Shown here: positions 20,502 through 31,237 of the stretch, in pieces
How the letters are laid out: every line of letters begins with the position of its first letter
Position numbering within the stretch: position 1 is the first letter of the stretch
NCBI GenBank assembly: GCA_000733355.1
Contig: JNVV01000068.1
Location: forward strand, 1 to 64,000
Origin: Falciphora oryzae
Lineage: Eukaryota; Ascomycota; Sordariomycetes; Magnaporthales; Magnaporthaceae
DNA length: 64,000 nucleotides
Direction: 5' to 3'
Translations under genes and position numbers: made by a program
Notes under the pieces: generated by a model
Databases searched by the model: none
The model's input: only the letters and a program-made list of their open reading frames with translations
What the model was told of the DNA's origin: nothing

Positions 20502-21599
20502 ATGCCAGGCGCCGACGCCATCCTCCAAACCATCGGGCTGGCGACGGCGGCCTACGTCGGCTACAAACTCTACGACTTTTTCGCGCTGTGGCTCCTCCCC
20601 AAAGTGCCGCTCACGCGCGACTACTACCACGACGGCCCCGATAACGGCAAGGACAAGGGCAGGGACGGCGGCGGCCCAAAGGCCTGGGCGCTCGTGACGG
20701 GCGCGTCGGCGGGGATCGGGCTCGGGCTGGCGCAGGAGCTGGCGCTGCTCGGCTTCGGTGTCGTCCTGCTGGGCCACCGGGCCGACGAGCTCTCGGCGGC
20801 GGCGGACGCGATCCGGGCCGAGGTCGGCTTCTCTTCCTCTTCTTCGTCCGACAATGACAGCGACGGCGACGACCCGGTCCGGACCGTCGTGATGGACGCT
20901 TCCAGCGCGACCAGCGACGGGATGGAACGCGCGCTGCGGGGGCCTATTTTTGGCGAGCTCAATATTACGATGCTTGTTAACAATGTCGGCGGGCAGGCGG
21001 CGCCCAAGGACCCGGTCTTCCAGCGGCTCGACGGGTACAAGGCGGCCGAGGCGGACGCGATCCTGGATCTGAACGCGCGCTTCATGCTGCGCCTGACGCG
21101 GATGGCGCTGCCGTCCCTCATCGCTGCCACCGCTGCTGGAGATGGTGGTAGGAGGAAGGGCCGCGCCCTGGTCCTCAACGTGGCGTCGGCGGCCGGCCTG
21201 ACGGGCGTCCCCGGCGTGGCGACCTACTCGGCCAGCAAGGCGTTTGTGCTGTGCCTCACGCGGGCCGTGGCGCGCGAGATGGCGGCCGATGAGCTGGCGG
21301 TTGATCTTGTGGCCGTGGTGCCGGGGGATGTCAGCTCGCAGGGCAACACGGCCGCCATGGCTGGCTCGCCGGCGGCGAGGGAGTACGCGAGGGCGGTTGT
21401 TGCGAGGGCGGGACGGGCGGCGCGGAGGGGCCAGAGGGAGTTGATTCCGTGGTTTGCGCATGCGGTCCAGCTGGGGTTCTTGGAGGGCGTGCTGCCGGCG
21501 TGGGTTGTGGATCGGATCATGGTCGGTGTTATGAGGACTAAGAGGGAGGCGGTTTATGAGCCGTGGGGGAAGGGGGTGGAAAGGTCCAAGGAGGATTGA
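20502..21599 (+). CDS. membrane-anchored SDR-family oxidoreductase (17-beta-HSD/KAR-like)
   Basis: A classical short-chain dehydrogenase/reductase of 365 residues using NAD(P)H; the substrate is unknown. Residues about 8-35 form a hydrophobic stretch (ILQTIGLATAAYVGYKLYDF) that fits an ER-membrane anchor, as in 3-ketoacyl-CoA reductases and 17-beta-HSD12-type enzymes. The cofactor motif TGASAGIG is at about 66-73, NNVGG (the NNAG equivalent) about 90 residues later, and a catalytic VASAAG...YSASKAF (Ser, Tyr, Lys) follows. A Ser/Asp-rich insert (SSSSSSDNDSDGDD) interrupts the Rossmann fold after the second strand and looks lineage-specific. The C-terminus (KREAVYEPWGKGVE) is short. It could be a lipid or steroid reductase; the sequence alone does not decide. 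Confidence 0.85.
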   Translation: MPGADAILQTIGLATAAYVGYKLYDFFALWLLPKVPLTRDYYHDGPDNGKDKGRDGGGPKAWALVTGASAGIGLGLAQELALLGFGVVLLGHRADELSAAADAIRAEVGFSSSSSSDNDSDGDDPVRTVVMDASSATSDGMERALRGPIFGELNITMLVNNVGGQAAPKDPVFQRLDGYKAAEADAILDLNARFMLRLTRMALPSLIAATAAGDGGRRKGRALVLNVASAAGLTGVPGVATYSASKAFVLCLTRAVAREMAADELAVDLVAVVPGDVSSQGNTAAMAGSPAAREYARAVVARAGRAARRGQRELIPWFAHAVQLGFLEGVLPAWVVDRIMVGVMRTKREAVYEPWGKGVERSKED

Positions 21600-21830
21600 T
21601 TGGTCTGGTAGAAGGGTTTCTAGGTCGTCGACTCTATTACCCTTTCAACGTCAACAAGCAGGCAGGAGTGAAGGCAGATTTGGGATAAATGACAAATTCT
21701 CGGTGTTCTATTTACTCCGTATGTCACGTCTAGGCTATTACCATCGGCCGTATCATCAATCTTGGCCTTCTATTGACAAAAAATGTGCCCACATCAACCT
21801 CCCCGCCATGGATAGCGGCAGCCAGAACTC
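21600..21830. other. short convergent spacer
   Basis: A spacer of 231 bp between the SDR (+) and the DUF1996 gene (-), holding both 3' ends. No feature is seen. Confidence 0.4.
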
Positions 21831-23033
21831 TCATGAACGTGTTTTTGATCCACCAAAGCCCACAAGCCGCCTCACCAGCCGACGCAGCAGAGGGATATCT
21901 CGGCCGTTAGCCGAAGACTTACTCTGCTGGCCGGGGACAGCTTTGGTGCCGCTATTCGGGGTATCGCACGTCTGCTGTTTAGCTGGGTGCTCCGTCTGCA
22001 CCGGGTTACAGCCCGGCAGGCTCGGCAGACCCCCACCGAGCACCTGCTCCTTGTACTCCTGCGGCTTGGTGCACTTGTTCATCTTGGCCACCGGCTGCAG
22101 GTGGTCCTTCAGCGCCGGGCAGTCCTCGGCGCCGCGGATCTCGCCGCGGCAGCCGTCGATGGCGTCCTGCAGGACCTTTGTGTCCCAGCCGTTCAAAAAG
22201 TCGCCGTGGTATCCGAACCCGGTCTGGTCGCCGTGCGAGAACACAAACGGCTGGTCCGACCCCTCGGGCCCCCACTGGCTGTCGAAGGCGTCGGCGCGGT
22301 AGATGATCTCGTAGAAGAGGTACATGATGCGGCGCGGGTGCGAGTCCGGGCAGATGCCGTTGTCCATGTCGGACGGGTATGCGACGTGGCTCCTGTGGTC
22401 GGGCGAGTTGACGTTGACGCCGTCCCAGCACGACGGGAACGAGACCTGGACGCGCAGCCCCTCGGGGCACTTGCGGTTGGGCAGGAACGAGGTCAGGCCG
22501 TGGTCACCGCTTGGCAGGCCCAGGCAGGCGAAAGAGATGGCGCGTGCCCGCAGCGTCGACTGCGCCTCTTTGTTGCCGACGTCGACGACCAGGCGGCGCG
22601 CCCAGGGGTCGCCAGCCATCATGCGGAAGCCGGGAGGGAAAGCGGCGATGCCCTTTGCGTGGTCCGTGTCCCGCTCGTCCTCGCGCTGCAGGTAGTAGAC
22701 GAGCATGCCGCCCGAGTTGGGGACCGAGGAGAAGCTGCCGTTCTGGTGGCGGAAGTAGAGGGCGGGCGCCCAGTAGTTGGACAGGTCGGCGGTGATGGCG
22801 CACGAGGTGCAGGTGGAGTTGAGGGCGTCCTCGTACGTCATGGCAGACGAGAAGGCGTTGCCGCCCATGACGGTATGCACGTGGCCCGAAGGGACCTTGC
22901 CCGGGCTGGTGATGGGGTCGACGCGGTCGACGACGACGGGGTTGCCGCAGTTGAGCACCCAGAAGGCGGCGGCCGGGGGGAGGGCGGTCGACGCCCAGCT
23001 GAGGAGGGCCAGCTTACCAACGTGGAGTTTCAT
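21831..23033 (-). CDS. secreted DUF1996 protein
   Basis: A single-exon protein of 400 residues. It has an N-terminal signal peptide (KLALLSWASTALPPAAA, cleavage likely before FWVLNCG). The mature part begins with the DUF1996 hallmark (RVDPITSPGKVPSGHVHTVMGG) and continues with CTSC, YWAPALYF, YYLQRE, FPPGFRMMAGD, LPSGDHGL, FPSCWDGVNVNSPDH and HVAYP. This family is widespread in fungi, is often found in secretomes and sometimes carries WSC or CBM domains; neither is present. Its biochemical role is unknown. The C-terminus after about residue 330 (Cys-poor, then Arg-rich, LLRRLVRRLVGFGG) looks unlike the family and may reflect a missed 3' intron. Confidence 0.85.
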   Translation of the reverse strand: MKLHVGKLALLSWASTALPPAAAFWVLNCGNPVVVDRVDPITSPGKVPSGHVHTVMGGNAFSSAMTYEDALNSTCTSCAITADLSNYWAPALYFRHQNGSFSSVPNSGGMLVYYLQREDERDTDHAKGIAAFPPGFRMMAGDPWARRLVVDVGNKEAQSTLRARAISFACLGLPSGDHGLTSFLPNRKCPEGLRVQVSFPSCWDGVNVNSPDHRSHVAYPSDMDNGICPDSHPRRIMYLFYEIIYRADAFDSQWGPEGSDQPFVFSHGDQTGFGYHGDFLNGWDTKVLQDAIDGCRGEIRGAEDCPALKDHLQPVAKMNKCTKPQEYKEQVLGGGLPSLPGCNPVQTEHPAKQQTCDTPNSGTKAVPGQQSKSSANGRDIPLLRRLVRRLVGFGGSKTRS

Positions 23034-23765
23034 GTTGACTGGATATCTAGCCTGCGGTCTTGATACTGGTGTATACTTGGGGAAGGTTACTCGGGGAAGG
23101 AAAGCGGTGGCGCGTTATTCGTCCCGATATAGCCAGTATCGGACCCAGGACCTGGTTGTCTGTGAACGGGTTCTGAGTCCACACAGAAAAGCAAAGTGAA
23201 TGAGGAAGGAATGGAAGGCGCCAAGTGGCGTCCTCCCTAAGGTCCTGGGAATTTAAAGAAGAGATGCGACGCAAGCTAGCCGGCCAACAAAGAGCGAGGC
23301 AACGAGGGAGGAGGAGGGAGGCGAGGTCGCAGACGAGACAATGGTCAAGACAGCTCACATGGGGCCCACGCGAGCCGATAAAGAGCGGGCGAACATGACT
23401 CCATGTTTTCTTTGTTGGAATGGTCTCAAGGACAAACTTTTTGCGGTGCGAGCCACTTTGGAAGGCGAAGTTGGTGGTTGTTGGTGGCGGGTGTTGGTTT
23501 TGCAAGTTTGGACCATCCGCATCACATTCCTGTCGGTCTCAGTCCGTCTCCACATAGTCCAGCGGCACATACAAACACATACTATTGTTGGGAAAAATCT
23601 CTCGTGTGACGGCGACGATTTACATGCGGCATTCCCGGTCCCGGCATAGTGGGATATGTGAGCGGCGGCCCGGACGCGGAGCAAGTTCGACCAACAGGCG
23701 GCGCAGTCGGCACCTGATGCTGGACCAAAGGCTTCAGGACGGCTGGGCCAGCGTAAAGATGCACG
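23034..23765. other. spacer upstream of the DUF1996 gene
   Basis: This 0.7-kb stretch is the promoter side of the DUF1996 gene and the 3' side of the NIF3-like gene. Only short, domain-free ORFs are present. No RNA or repeat is seen. Confidence 0.45.
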
Positions 23766-24284
23766 CTAGAAGTCTTCCAGCTTGTGCACTCCATACGCGG
23801 GCTCCTCGTACGGATGCGCCCTGTGGACACGACGCGAGTCAGTTGAGTTGAGCCAGCGCCGCAGGGGCAGCCCGCTTTTCAGGAGTTGAGGCTCCAAAAA
23901 CTCACCCCTTAGAATCTCGCACTTTTCCTCGGCAACCTCCTCCAAGCCGCCGCCAGTCTGGCCGATGTGCGGGTTGGCAGCCGCGCCGGGTTTGAACTGG
24001 CCCGTGCCCGGCGTAGTGAAGCAGCAGTGTGTGTACTCGCCAATGGTGCCCGCGCCCGTCGCGAAGATGGCGGCCTTGACTCTGGGCAGGTCGGCGGGCG
24101 GGGTGAAGAAGATGAGTTTGCACCGGCTGTCGTCGCTCCTCGTGGAAGAAGACAGTCTGGAACTGGTGCTGGGGATATGGTAGGTGGATGGAAGGGCCCG
24201 CAATGCCTGTGCCTGCTGCATGCAACGACGGCTGGGGATGCTGATCATCGGTCCCGATTGAGCCTCTGGGTGTAGTCGGCCCAT
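23766..24284 (-). CDS. NIF3/YqfO-type single-domain protein, gene structure uncertain
   Basis: The core CKLIFFTPPADLPRVKAAIF, TGAGTIGEYTHCCFTTPGTG, FKPGAAANPHIG and the ending RAHPYEEPAYGVHKLEDF match small fungal proteins of the NIF3 middle-domain (YqfO/CutA-like) type; their molecular role is poorly defined. The frame is open throughout (172 residues). The segment between EEKCEIL and RAHPYEEP does not resemble the family and looks like intron sequence, with GTGAGT near 23906 and CCACAG at about 23826. However, that donor/acceptor pair does not keep the frame. The pair that does (GTGCGA) removes CEIL as well. The N-terminal 50 residues are also atypical, so the start is uncertain. The gene may be partly degenerate. 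Confidence 0.55.
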   Translation of the reverse strand: MGRLHPEAQSGPMISIPSRRCMQQAQALRALPSTYHIPSTSSRLSSSTRSDDSRCKLIFFTPPADLPRVKAAIFATGAGTIGEYTHCCFTTPGTGQFKPGAAANPHIGQTGGGLEEVAEEKCEILRGEFLEPQLLKSGLPLRRWLNSTDSRRVHRAHPYEEPAYGVHKLEDF

Positions 24285-24725
24285 AGCTTTAGGTTAACCT
24301 TGATAAAACGCTTGCCGAGATTTTCCCCAGGCGACACGACGGGACGGCGGGGCTGTCAAAGGAGCCCAGCCTTGGCGCCTATGACGTCCGTATTGCTTCT
24401 CGAACCTTTTCTCCAGGCGTCGGCTAGCCGGCACTGCCGCGATGGGGCTGCTCATCGCCAAAACCAAGGTCACCACACCAGCCAAGCGCCAAAAATCTCC
24501 CCCTTGGAGAGTTGGCACTGGCACCGGTGGAGATGGCGATGATTTCATCCGGCCTCCTTTTCTCTCCTTTTCGGCGTCTGCCCATCGCGGGCTGTATTTA
24601 TCTTGCCACTCCCGCCTTCTCTCCGTCCTTCTTTTCGATGCATCCAGATCATCCCCTCCGCTCGGCGTATCAACTTCCCCAGAGCTCCAGTTGTTCCTGT
24701 GGATAACACTACGCCTTCGACAACC
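24285..24725. other. divergent promoter region, NIF3-like / cutinase
   Basis: A 441-bp divergent spacer. A pyrimidine-rich stretch (about 24550-24650) and the AT-rich GGGCTGTATTTATC near 24590 precede the cutinase ATG and fit a fungal core promoter. No coding region is supported. Confidence 0.4.
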
Positions 24726-25741
24726 ATGTTCTGGATCCGCATCGCCCTCGCATCAGCCGCCCTGGCCGCCCTCGGGCTTGCACAGGACGAGCCCAACGAG
24801 GGCAACCAGTACACGACCGAGACTCTGCCCGGAGTCACGCCGTCTAGCGACTGCAAACCCTTCCACATCTTTGTTGCCCGGGGCAGCGACGAGCCCTACC
24901 CAGGCCGCGCCCACAAGCTCCTGGCCAAGCTGTGCACCGATCCGGACAGCGAGCTCCACGGCGGTGGCTGCGGCTACGAGGACATCATCTACCCAGCCAA
25001 CCCCAGCGCCGATGGCAAAGACGCCTGGTGTCTCTCAGCCACAAAGGGGGCCGAGGCCGGACAGCGGCAGATGACCGACTACGCCAAGAAGTGTCCCGAT
25101 TCGAGTCTGCTGCTTGTTGGGTATAGCCAGGGTGCAGCAGTTGTTGGTGATATCCTTGGCGGTACTGGTGGTCCCATCTGGGAATGTGTGCAGCCCGAAC
25201 GCCCTGGTCTCAGCCGGGCCGAGGTCCCAGGCTCTAAAGGTAGACCCCACTCACCATTTCTTCTGTGCCCCTGGAATGTGTGACCTTCTCCCTTGCGTCT
25301 TTTGCATGCACGCTAACACCAAATCAACAAACAGTTGCTGGAGTCCTCATGTTCGGGTCAGTTAAGCATACGGCCAATGAGACATATAACATCGGAGGGG
25401 CATCGGATTTGGACGGCGTCAGGGCGCGCACTGGCGAACACCTTGAGGGCCTGCGCCAGTACGCCAACATTACACGCGACTACTGCAACTCGGGCGACCC
25501 CATCTGCGCCGTCGAGACCGAGGACGCCGAAGGCAAGCACCACTGGAACTACTTCGAGCTTTACACCAACGAGACTACCGAGTGGTTGGCGTCTACCGCC
25601 CGCAAGGAGCGCGCCAACCAGCCTGCAGATGCCAAGGAGTCGAGCGCCTCGCGGAGTATTGTTGGCGGCGCTGCCACGTCCTCGGTCTTCTTGACTGCTT
25701 TAGGAGTCGCGGCAGTCTCGCTGTTTTCTCTCGTCTCGTGA
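24726..25741 (+). CDS. cutinase-family (CE5) esterase with GPI-type C-terminus, 2 exons
   Basis: A secreted serine esterase (cutinase / acetylxylan esterase fold) of 306 residues. Exon 1 is 24726-25239 and exon 2 is 25335-25741; the 95-bp intron (GTAGAC...AACAG) closes the frame as SK-VAGVLMFG. The signal peptide is FWIRIALASAALAALGLAQ. Visible motifs are FHIFVARGSDEPYPG near the oxyanion strand, LLVGYSQGA with the nucleophile Ser, YCNSGDPICA with the catalytic Asp between disulfide Cys, and a following His in KHHWNYFELY. After the domain comes a Ser/Ala linker and a hydrophobic tail (SSVFLTALGVAAVSLFSLVS) typical of GPI-anchor signals, so the enzyme may stay on the cell wall or membrane. The substrate (cutin, xylan acetate, other esters) is undecided. 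Confidence 0.9.
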
Positions 25742-28024
25742 ACAGCTCTATCTGCGGCTGCGGCCTCGGCCTTCCTCTTTACGACGCCATGAGCTCTACT
25801 CTCGTACATACTGCCGCCATATCTGATCTTTGTTTGTAATGCTTTAATACCCACCTAGATAACCGGGTTCCCACCCCCAATCGCCTCCCTGCCAGGCACG
25901 GCGTGCTGGCCGGAGGTATCTTTAGCCGACCACCTCCCTTTTGAATTTTTTTTTCAGTGCACACGATCGCGCGGCCGTTGGATCGGCGGCTTACTCCTCG
26001 GCTCTCTACCTTGTTGGTTACCCAAGCGCTCCCTTGCCTCAATATTGCATGCATCTCACCGCGGCTACCGGCATGTGTCACCCTCGATTATGCCGATTAG
26101 GCGGCTTCGAGCTCTTGCCTGCTCTTTTTTGTCTTTTGTTGCGCGGTTGATTGCAGACCCCCTCCTCTCCCCGGTCACCGCTCGTCCGCTACCGCAGACC
26201 GGGCCTGATTTCTGGCCCGTGCAAGAACTCTTCGCCCACCTTAGCTTCCACGGCCAGCCCTCTTCACTAATCATCACGTCGACCTCCCCCTCCTCTCGCC
26301 GGACATATGTCTCCTGGGCGTGTCTCACCGCCCGTAGAGATCGACGTACCCGTTCGAGGAACTAGTTCGCCGACTCGAACTTTGTTGTGTCGCTATCTCG
26401 GTACAAGAGGTTGGCCCCCGCTAACTAGGGTCAGCACCTCACTATGTTCTTGCCTTCGTTTTGTTCAAGTCCGAGTACACCCCCGAGGATCCAGGCTCAA
26501 ATGGCCTAGGCGGTGCATTTCTGGGGCCCCTTCCTCACCTTTTCTTTTCACGCCTCGGACGCTTTCCGTGTCACACCAGGAAGCCTTCAAAATCTTGAGA
26601 GAAGCTCGTACCTCGTTTGAATGTCCCAGAAACAAGGTGTGTATCGAGATCCAGAGCCATATGCGATCCCTCGGCAACCGTGAGGGGCTCTTTCTCAGCA
26701 GCTGACCATGCGGGCTCCCGGCCGAGATTCTGTGGACGGCCGGCCGTAAAGGGAGATCATTTCCCAAAATAGCCTCGACCTCCAAAGCCTGGCCAGCACA
26801 GTCCCAACTGGGGGACGCGTGCAGGCGCGCGGGGATGCATGCTTCACATTCCCATTGGGTGGCACGACGAAGGGGCAACTTGACGGCAGACAGCGCCTGC
26901 CCCCGGGCCCGTGAGACAAGCAGGCAGCGAGACACAGAATTTTGGTGATGAAGTATGCAAGAGTACTCCCACCAATTCCAGTCCAGGAACATGTTCGCTG
27001 GCTGGGCTTGTTGTCTTTCGGGATTGCTCGACGTTCAAGTTTGTGGAACGTGACAGGTGACATTTCGTCCCAACACGGCATCATCCAGGCTCGATGAGGG
27101 GGCTTCTTCTCCTTTTCCAAGAGCATGTGTGGGGGGACAGATGACATAAATCTAACCGAGCTATGAAGTAACCGATCTCACCTGCAGCCTTTTTCCTGGA
27201 AGACGATCACCGATAAGGTTAATAATTGTCGAAAAGAGACCCTCTATGGTTATCCTAATCGAGTAGCTAAGACAAGGCTGGGCGGGATAAGCGCTTGTCA
27301 GCGCGAGCTTGCCGTGGCCAACACGTTGGGAGGAATCCGGGGTTACTGGGCTGCATTATCCCCGAAGCAAAAGAACATGTCTAGCCGACCCGATCCTGGT
27401 CTCGGATCTCCACCGGGTTCTGGCTGGACGAGCCCCATTCCTATTTTGGAGGAGTGAGGGCCATGGGTTGCCCGATACCATGGGCCCCGGAGCTCGGCTG
27501 TCCGCATACATGTCTCTCCACGCGGCTCTCGAGGGGGCCGGTCAGCACCGTCCCCCTCCTCGACACAGCCGTATTGCTTTCCGAATCGAGATATCAGTCT
27601 CCTTAGGGCCCAGCAAACGCCCAGTCACCTTTTCCACCCTCGCCGTCACCCCCGCCCCCGTCATCACAACTGTGCCTCTACCACTTACACCTCTCCCACG
27701 TCGTTGTCAGTCGAGACATGCATGGCCTGCCCTCCCTTGCCTGACGTGCACAGCAGTCGTGACTTGGCCACGCCCCGTTATTGACTCCCCAATCATTCCT
27801 CCTTGTTTTTCTGTGGATATCCGGAGAACAGTCTCTCTTTATATAATGGCACACATGATTCGAAACAGCTCCAATCAATCTCCCACCTCACACCTTTCCC
27901 ACCTCACGATCCCTCCAACGACGCACAAACCGGCCGCCTGTGCAGCCACCCTCTCACGCCTTGTCTCTCGGGCAGCCACACAGGATCCAGACCGAGACCG
28001 TATCATAGAAACCATCTTTCAGCC
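25742..28024. other. 2.3-kb intergenic region before the terpene synthase
   Basis: The 240-codon ORF reaching into the terpene synthase leader (27309-28028) has Pro/Ser/Thr-rich composition without a domain and is most likely leader or promoter DNA. A TATA-like TATATAA is at 27840-27846. Nothing else is recognisable. Confidence 0.5.
27840..27846 (+). promoter_or_regulatory. TATA-like box upstream of the terpene synthase
   Basis: TATATAA lies 179 bp before the assigned start codon in a pyrimidine-rich context. The position suits a fungal core promoter with a leader of roughly 150 bases. No transcript evidence is available. Confidence 0.35.
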
Positions 28025-29924
28025 ATGAGCAGCCCACAGATGGCCAACGCGCCAGCCGACATCAATGTCCGGCTAGCCAAAGAGCTCCGCGGCCGCACCA
28101 TGGTCGTCCCCAACATGCTAGGCGACCTGCTGCAGGGCTGGCCTTCGGGCCGTGTGAACCCTCACTACGTGCGTCTCAAGCACGTCCTCGAGGGTATCCT
28201 GGACTGGTAAGCATACCCTAGAGGGCGTCCATTCCTCGTGAAACGTTTTATCAAAAAGCCCCCCTTGACTGAACGTTTTTGATCGATACTCCGAACCACC
28301 CCCTCGACAGTTCCGTCCCAGAAGCTTGGTACAGGGAGAAGCTCAACGATAGTGACTTTGCTCTCTTCACAGCCATGTGAGTTTTAATCTTCAGCTAGCT
28401 CTGGCGGAACGGGGACTACGCCGAGGATAAAGGTTATTCACAACCGCTTCGCCCCCGACCCTCAGCTGGCACCCCGACGCATCCTGGGAGGACCTCCACA
28501 CCATGGGCCTCCTCTCGCTCTGGGCCTTTGTGTGGGACGACACCTTCGATACGGGCGAGCAGGACATCGCGGGCGACTACGAGCGCGCCTGCGTCTTCCG
28601 CGCCCAGACCCTCGCCTACTGCCGGTACTGGCTCGGCCTCGAGTCCGCCAGCGTCTCGCCGTCCGAGTTCCCGACCTGGCCGTCCTGCTCCTCCGCTCCG
28701 TCATCATCGTGGCGCGGATGCCGCCGCGTGCTGGACCGCGTGCTCTCGTGGCTCGGCTACCGGCTCCTGCCGCCGCCGCCGCCGAACGCGGGGTGCGCCA
28801 TCTTCAAGGCCCTGGGCGAGAGGCTGTGCGCCCGGTTCGACGAGAAGCAGCGCAGGCGCATCTATTCCCAGATCAAGTTCTACGTCGACTCGACCGAGGA
28901 GGAGCAGAGGCTGCGGATCCACGGGTCTATCCCGACCTACGAGAACTACTTGAGGATCAGGCAGGGCACAACGGCGTTTCGTATTTTCGGCCTGACTGGA
29001 GAGTAAGTCATGTTTTTTTTCCCCGGCTCAATCCCTCCACGCCTCCATCTCTTGTTTTGTAACCCAAAGAGATATGATCTGACCAGCTCTGTTCGTTCTT
29101 GACAGGATCGCGGCGGTGACAAACATCCCGAGTACCATGATGGACTCTCCCGAAATGGGCACCATCATGACCGAGTCAAACCTGGGCATCATCATGTTAG
29201 TCTGCCGAAGCCCGGCTTCTCTGTTTTAGCAAGCAATATGGCGATACCTAACCAAGGAGGGTGATATTGTATGTCGCAGAATCAACGACGTCCTCTCGCT
29301 CAAGAAGGAAATGGTCAGTATGAGCCCCAGGCACGCGACGGAGGCCGTTCGAAAGAAAGAAAGTTCGCATGGGCCGCTAATGTTGGATCGGACGATGTAA
29401 ACCAGGCCACCCTCTCCATGATTAACATAGTCCCGGTCATGTACCACCACGGTAACAAGTCCCTGGACGCCATCATCGGGTCCCTCGCTTCGGAGCTGAA
29501 GGCGTCCCGGCAGCGCTTCGAGACGGCCGCGAGCGCACTGGCGCAAATGGCGGCTCGCGAAGAGGCCCGCAGCGGCGACAAGACTGGGAAGCACGACCTG
29601 CAGGACGAGCTTCGGCGGTTTCTCGATATGATCAAGACCTCCATCACTGGCACTTGGGAGTACACGTATGTCTATCGCGCCCCCTTCCCGGACCCACTAC
29701 GGGTGATGCAGCGGTTAGGCCTCCCGGTGGTGAGCGCGCACATAAGCTGCTTGCGAGCCTGGAGAACGAGCCGGTGCCATCTTTCGTTCTCAGCTTCCAG
29801 GTATTTTAGGATAAGTCAGTTCTAACTCTGATACTAACCTGACTCAAACCACAGGGTAACCGTTCCTCGATACGGCATACACAAATACGTCAAGCTGGAC
29901 GGGACGGTCGAGATCACGCTTTGA
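28025..29924 (+). CDS. class I terpene synthase (sesquiterpene-cyclase type), 7 exons
   Basis: Predicted Mg-dependent cyclase that ionises a prenyl diphosphate, probably farnesyl diphosphate. Exons: 28025-28206, 28311-28376, 28466-29002, 29106-29195, 29280-29313, 29406-29665, 29855-29924. All six introns have GT/AG ends and keep frame, giving 412 residues. The metal motif FVWDDTFD is the DDxxD box. NDVLSLKKE is a complete NSE triad (NDxxSxxxE). The ending WEYTVTVPRYG corresponds to the WSxxTPRY element of fungal and bacterial cyclases. A Ser/Pro-rich insert (SEFPTWPSCSSAPSSSW, LLPPPPPNAG) follows the first helices and is unusual. No P450, prenyltransferase or transporter lies beside it, so the product is unpredictable. 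The last intron (189 bp) is the least certain. Confidence 0.88.
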
Positions 29925-31237
29925 AGAGGTTACTGCCATGAAGCAGTTGCGTGAACCACCTCAGGAGCACAATTGCAAGGTGGAGTCGCCAAGGGGCCGA
30001 TCCGGAAATAAAAGTACACATGATGCGCTCGCTTTATGCTTCTATTTACAGTATCTTATCCACTTCTAGTCCTTTTCCAGGCTCGGGGTTAGGCGCGGAA
30101 CGACAGGCTGAGGGGCCGGTAAAGGTTGAAGGCCGGGACAGGTTCCCGAAGACCTGGTCGACCGTAGTGGGTCTTGGAAGACGAAAGGGCATCGGGTGAT
30201 GACGAGAGGCGTATGCACATGGAGGAAGTATACATATACAAGGATCGTATCTTGAGAGGAAAATACACACGGGGCGCCGGGGAGGTCTCGATTCGGCCTC
30301 GTTTTCGCCGTTGGGTTAATTGGTCTACATATACTCCCACCACCGTAAATTAGCCCAGCCCAGCAGCAAACAGACCTCGAGACTCGGGTCTGGATCTCAT
30401 CGAGGTTTCCCAGCTCCCATGTCGCCACCGGCAATCGTTGCCGCGAAGTGGTGTGGCTTCGGCGCGAGACACGACGGAGATTTTCTGTCTCGACAGGCGT
30501 CCCTTATTAGCGCCGTGCGCCGAGTGCACCACCAGAGCTCGTCTGAGCCTCACGGGGCGGGCAGTGCAAGACGCTGCAACCCGGCCCAGAGCGGTCCAGC
30601 GCAGGCCAAAAATAGAAACAATGGACTCAAACAGACACAAGCTACAGCTCGCCCAGCCCCTCCCTCGAGCCGACCTGCAGCGCCGGGAGCCGCCTGTCTC
30701 CAGCTTTGAACTGCAATCCCCGAGTCCTGACAATCACTCCCGCTTCTCCCCCACACGCGACCACAACGGGAGCGATGGCGGTGCAAGGCCGATAGGAACA
30801 AGGCGCTGACACACGCTGCAGCTGCAGCAGGAAGCTCTATTCCCACGTGTCTTGATCAATTGGGTCCTTCCCGAAAGCGGGCTGGGTGCATGCGGGCGGT
30901 GTTGACAGACGATCGCCTCAGTCTCGCGACCTCTCGTGCATCTCCCACTTTGGTCTTGGATCTGACCCCCGCCGATAAATTAAAGCCGGGCACGCCGCCG
31001 CCCCCATCCCATCCCGTTGGTGTCTGCTCGTATCATCCATCCCGATCAACTCGCTCCTTGCAGCCCACGCGGCACTGTCCCCCATCTTCCTTCCTCCCTT
31101 TAGACCAAAACCTCGCCGTCCAAAACCAACCCCTCCCGGCACGGGAGACTTGGGTGGAGCGGGGTAGCAACCCGCGGACAAGACACCAACCTGACCGGAC
31201 CCCAGAACCGGATGACACCACCGTCCCCACCGGCAAA
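29925..31237. other. intergenic region, terpene synthase to BTB gene
   Basis: This is 1.3 kb between two plus-strand genes. ORFs are short and domain-free. The last 250 bp are C-rich and pyrimidine-rich and probably form the BTB gene leader. Confidence 0.45.

Noticed and set aside
20175..21461. 428-codon antisense ORF over the SDR gene
   Set aside because: Arg/Pro-rich mirror of a GC-rich coding strand; the plus-strand SDR has all family motifs.
27309..28028. 240-codon ORF before the terpene synthase
   Set aside because: Pro/Ser/Thr-rich without a domain, runs across the TATA-like box and into exon 1 in the same frame; better explained as promoter and leader.
20502..29924. possible terpenoid cluster (SDR, terpene synthase)
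   Set aside because: The SDR is 6.4 kb away across four unrelated features and looks like a membrane lipid reductase; no P450 or dedicated regulator is adjacent.
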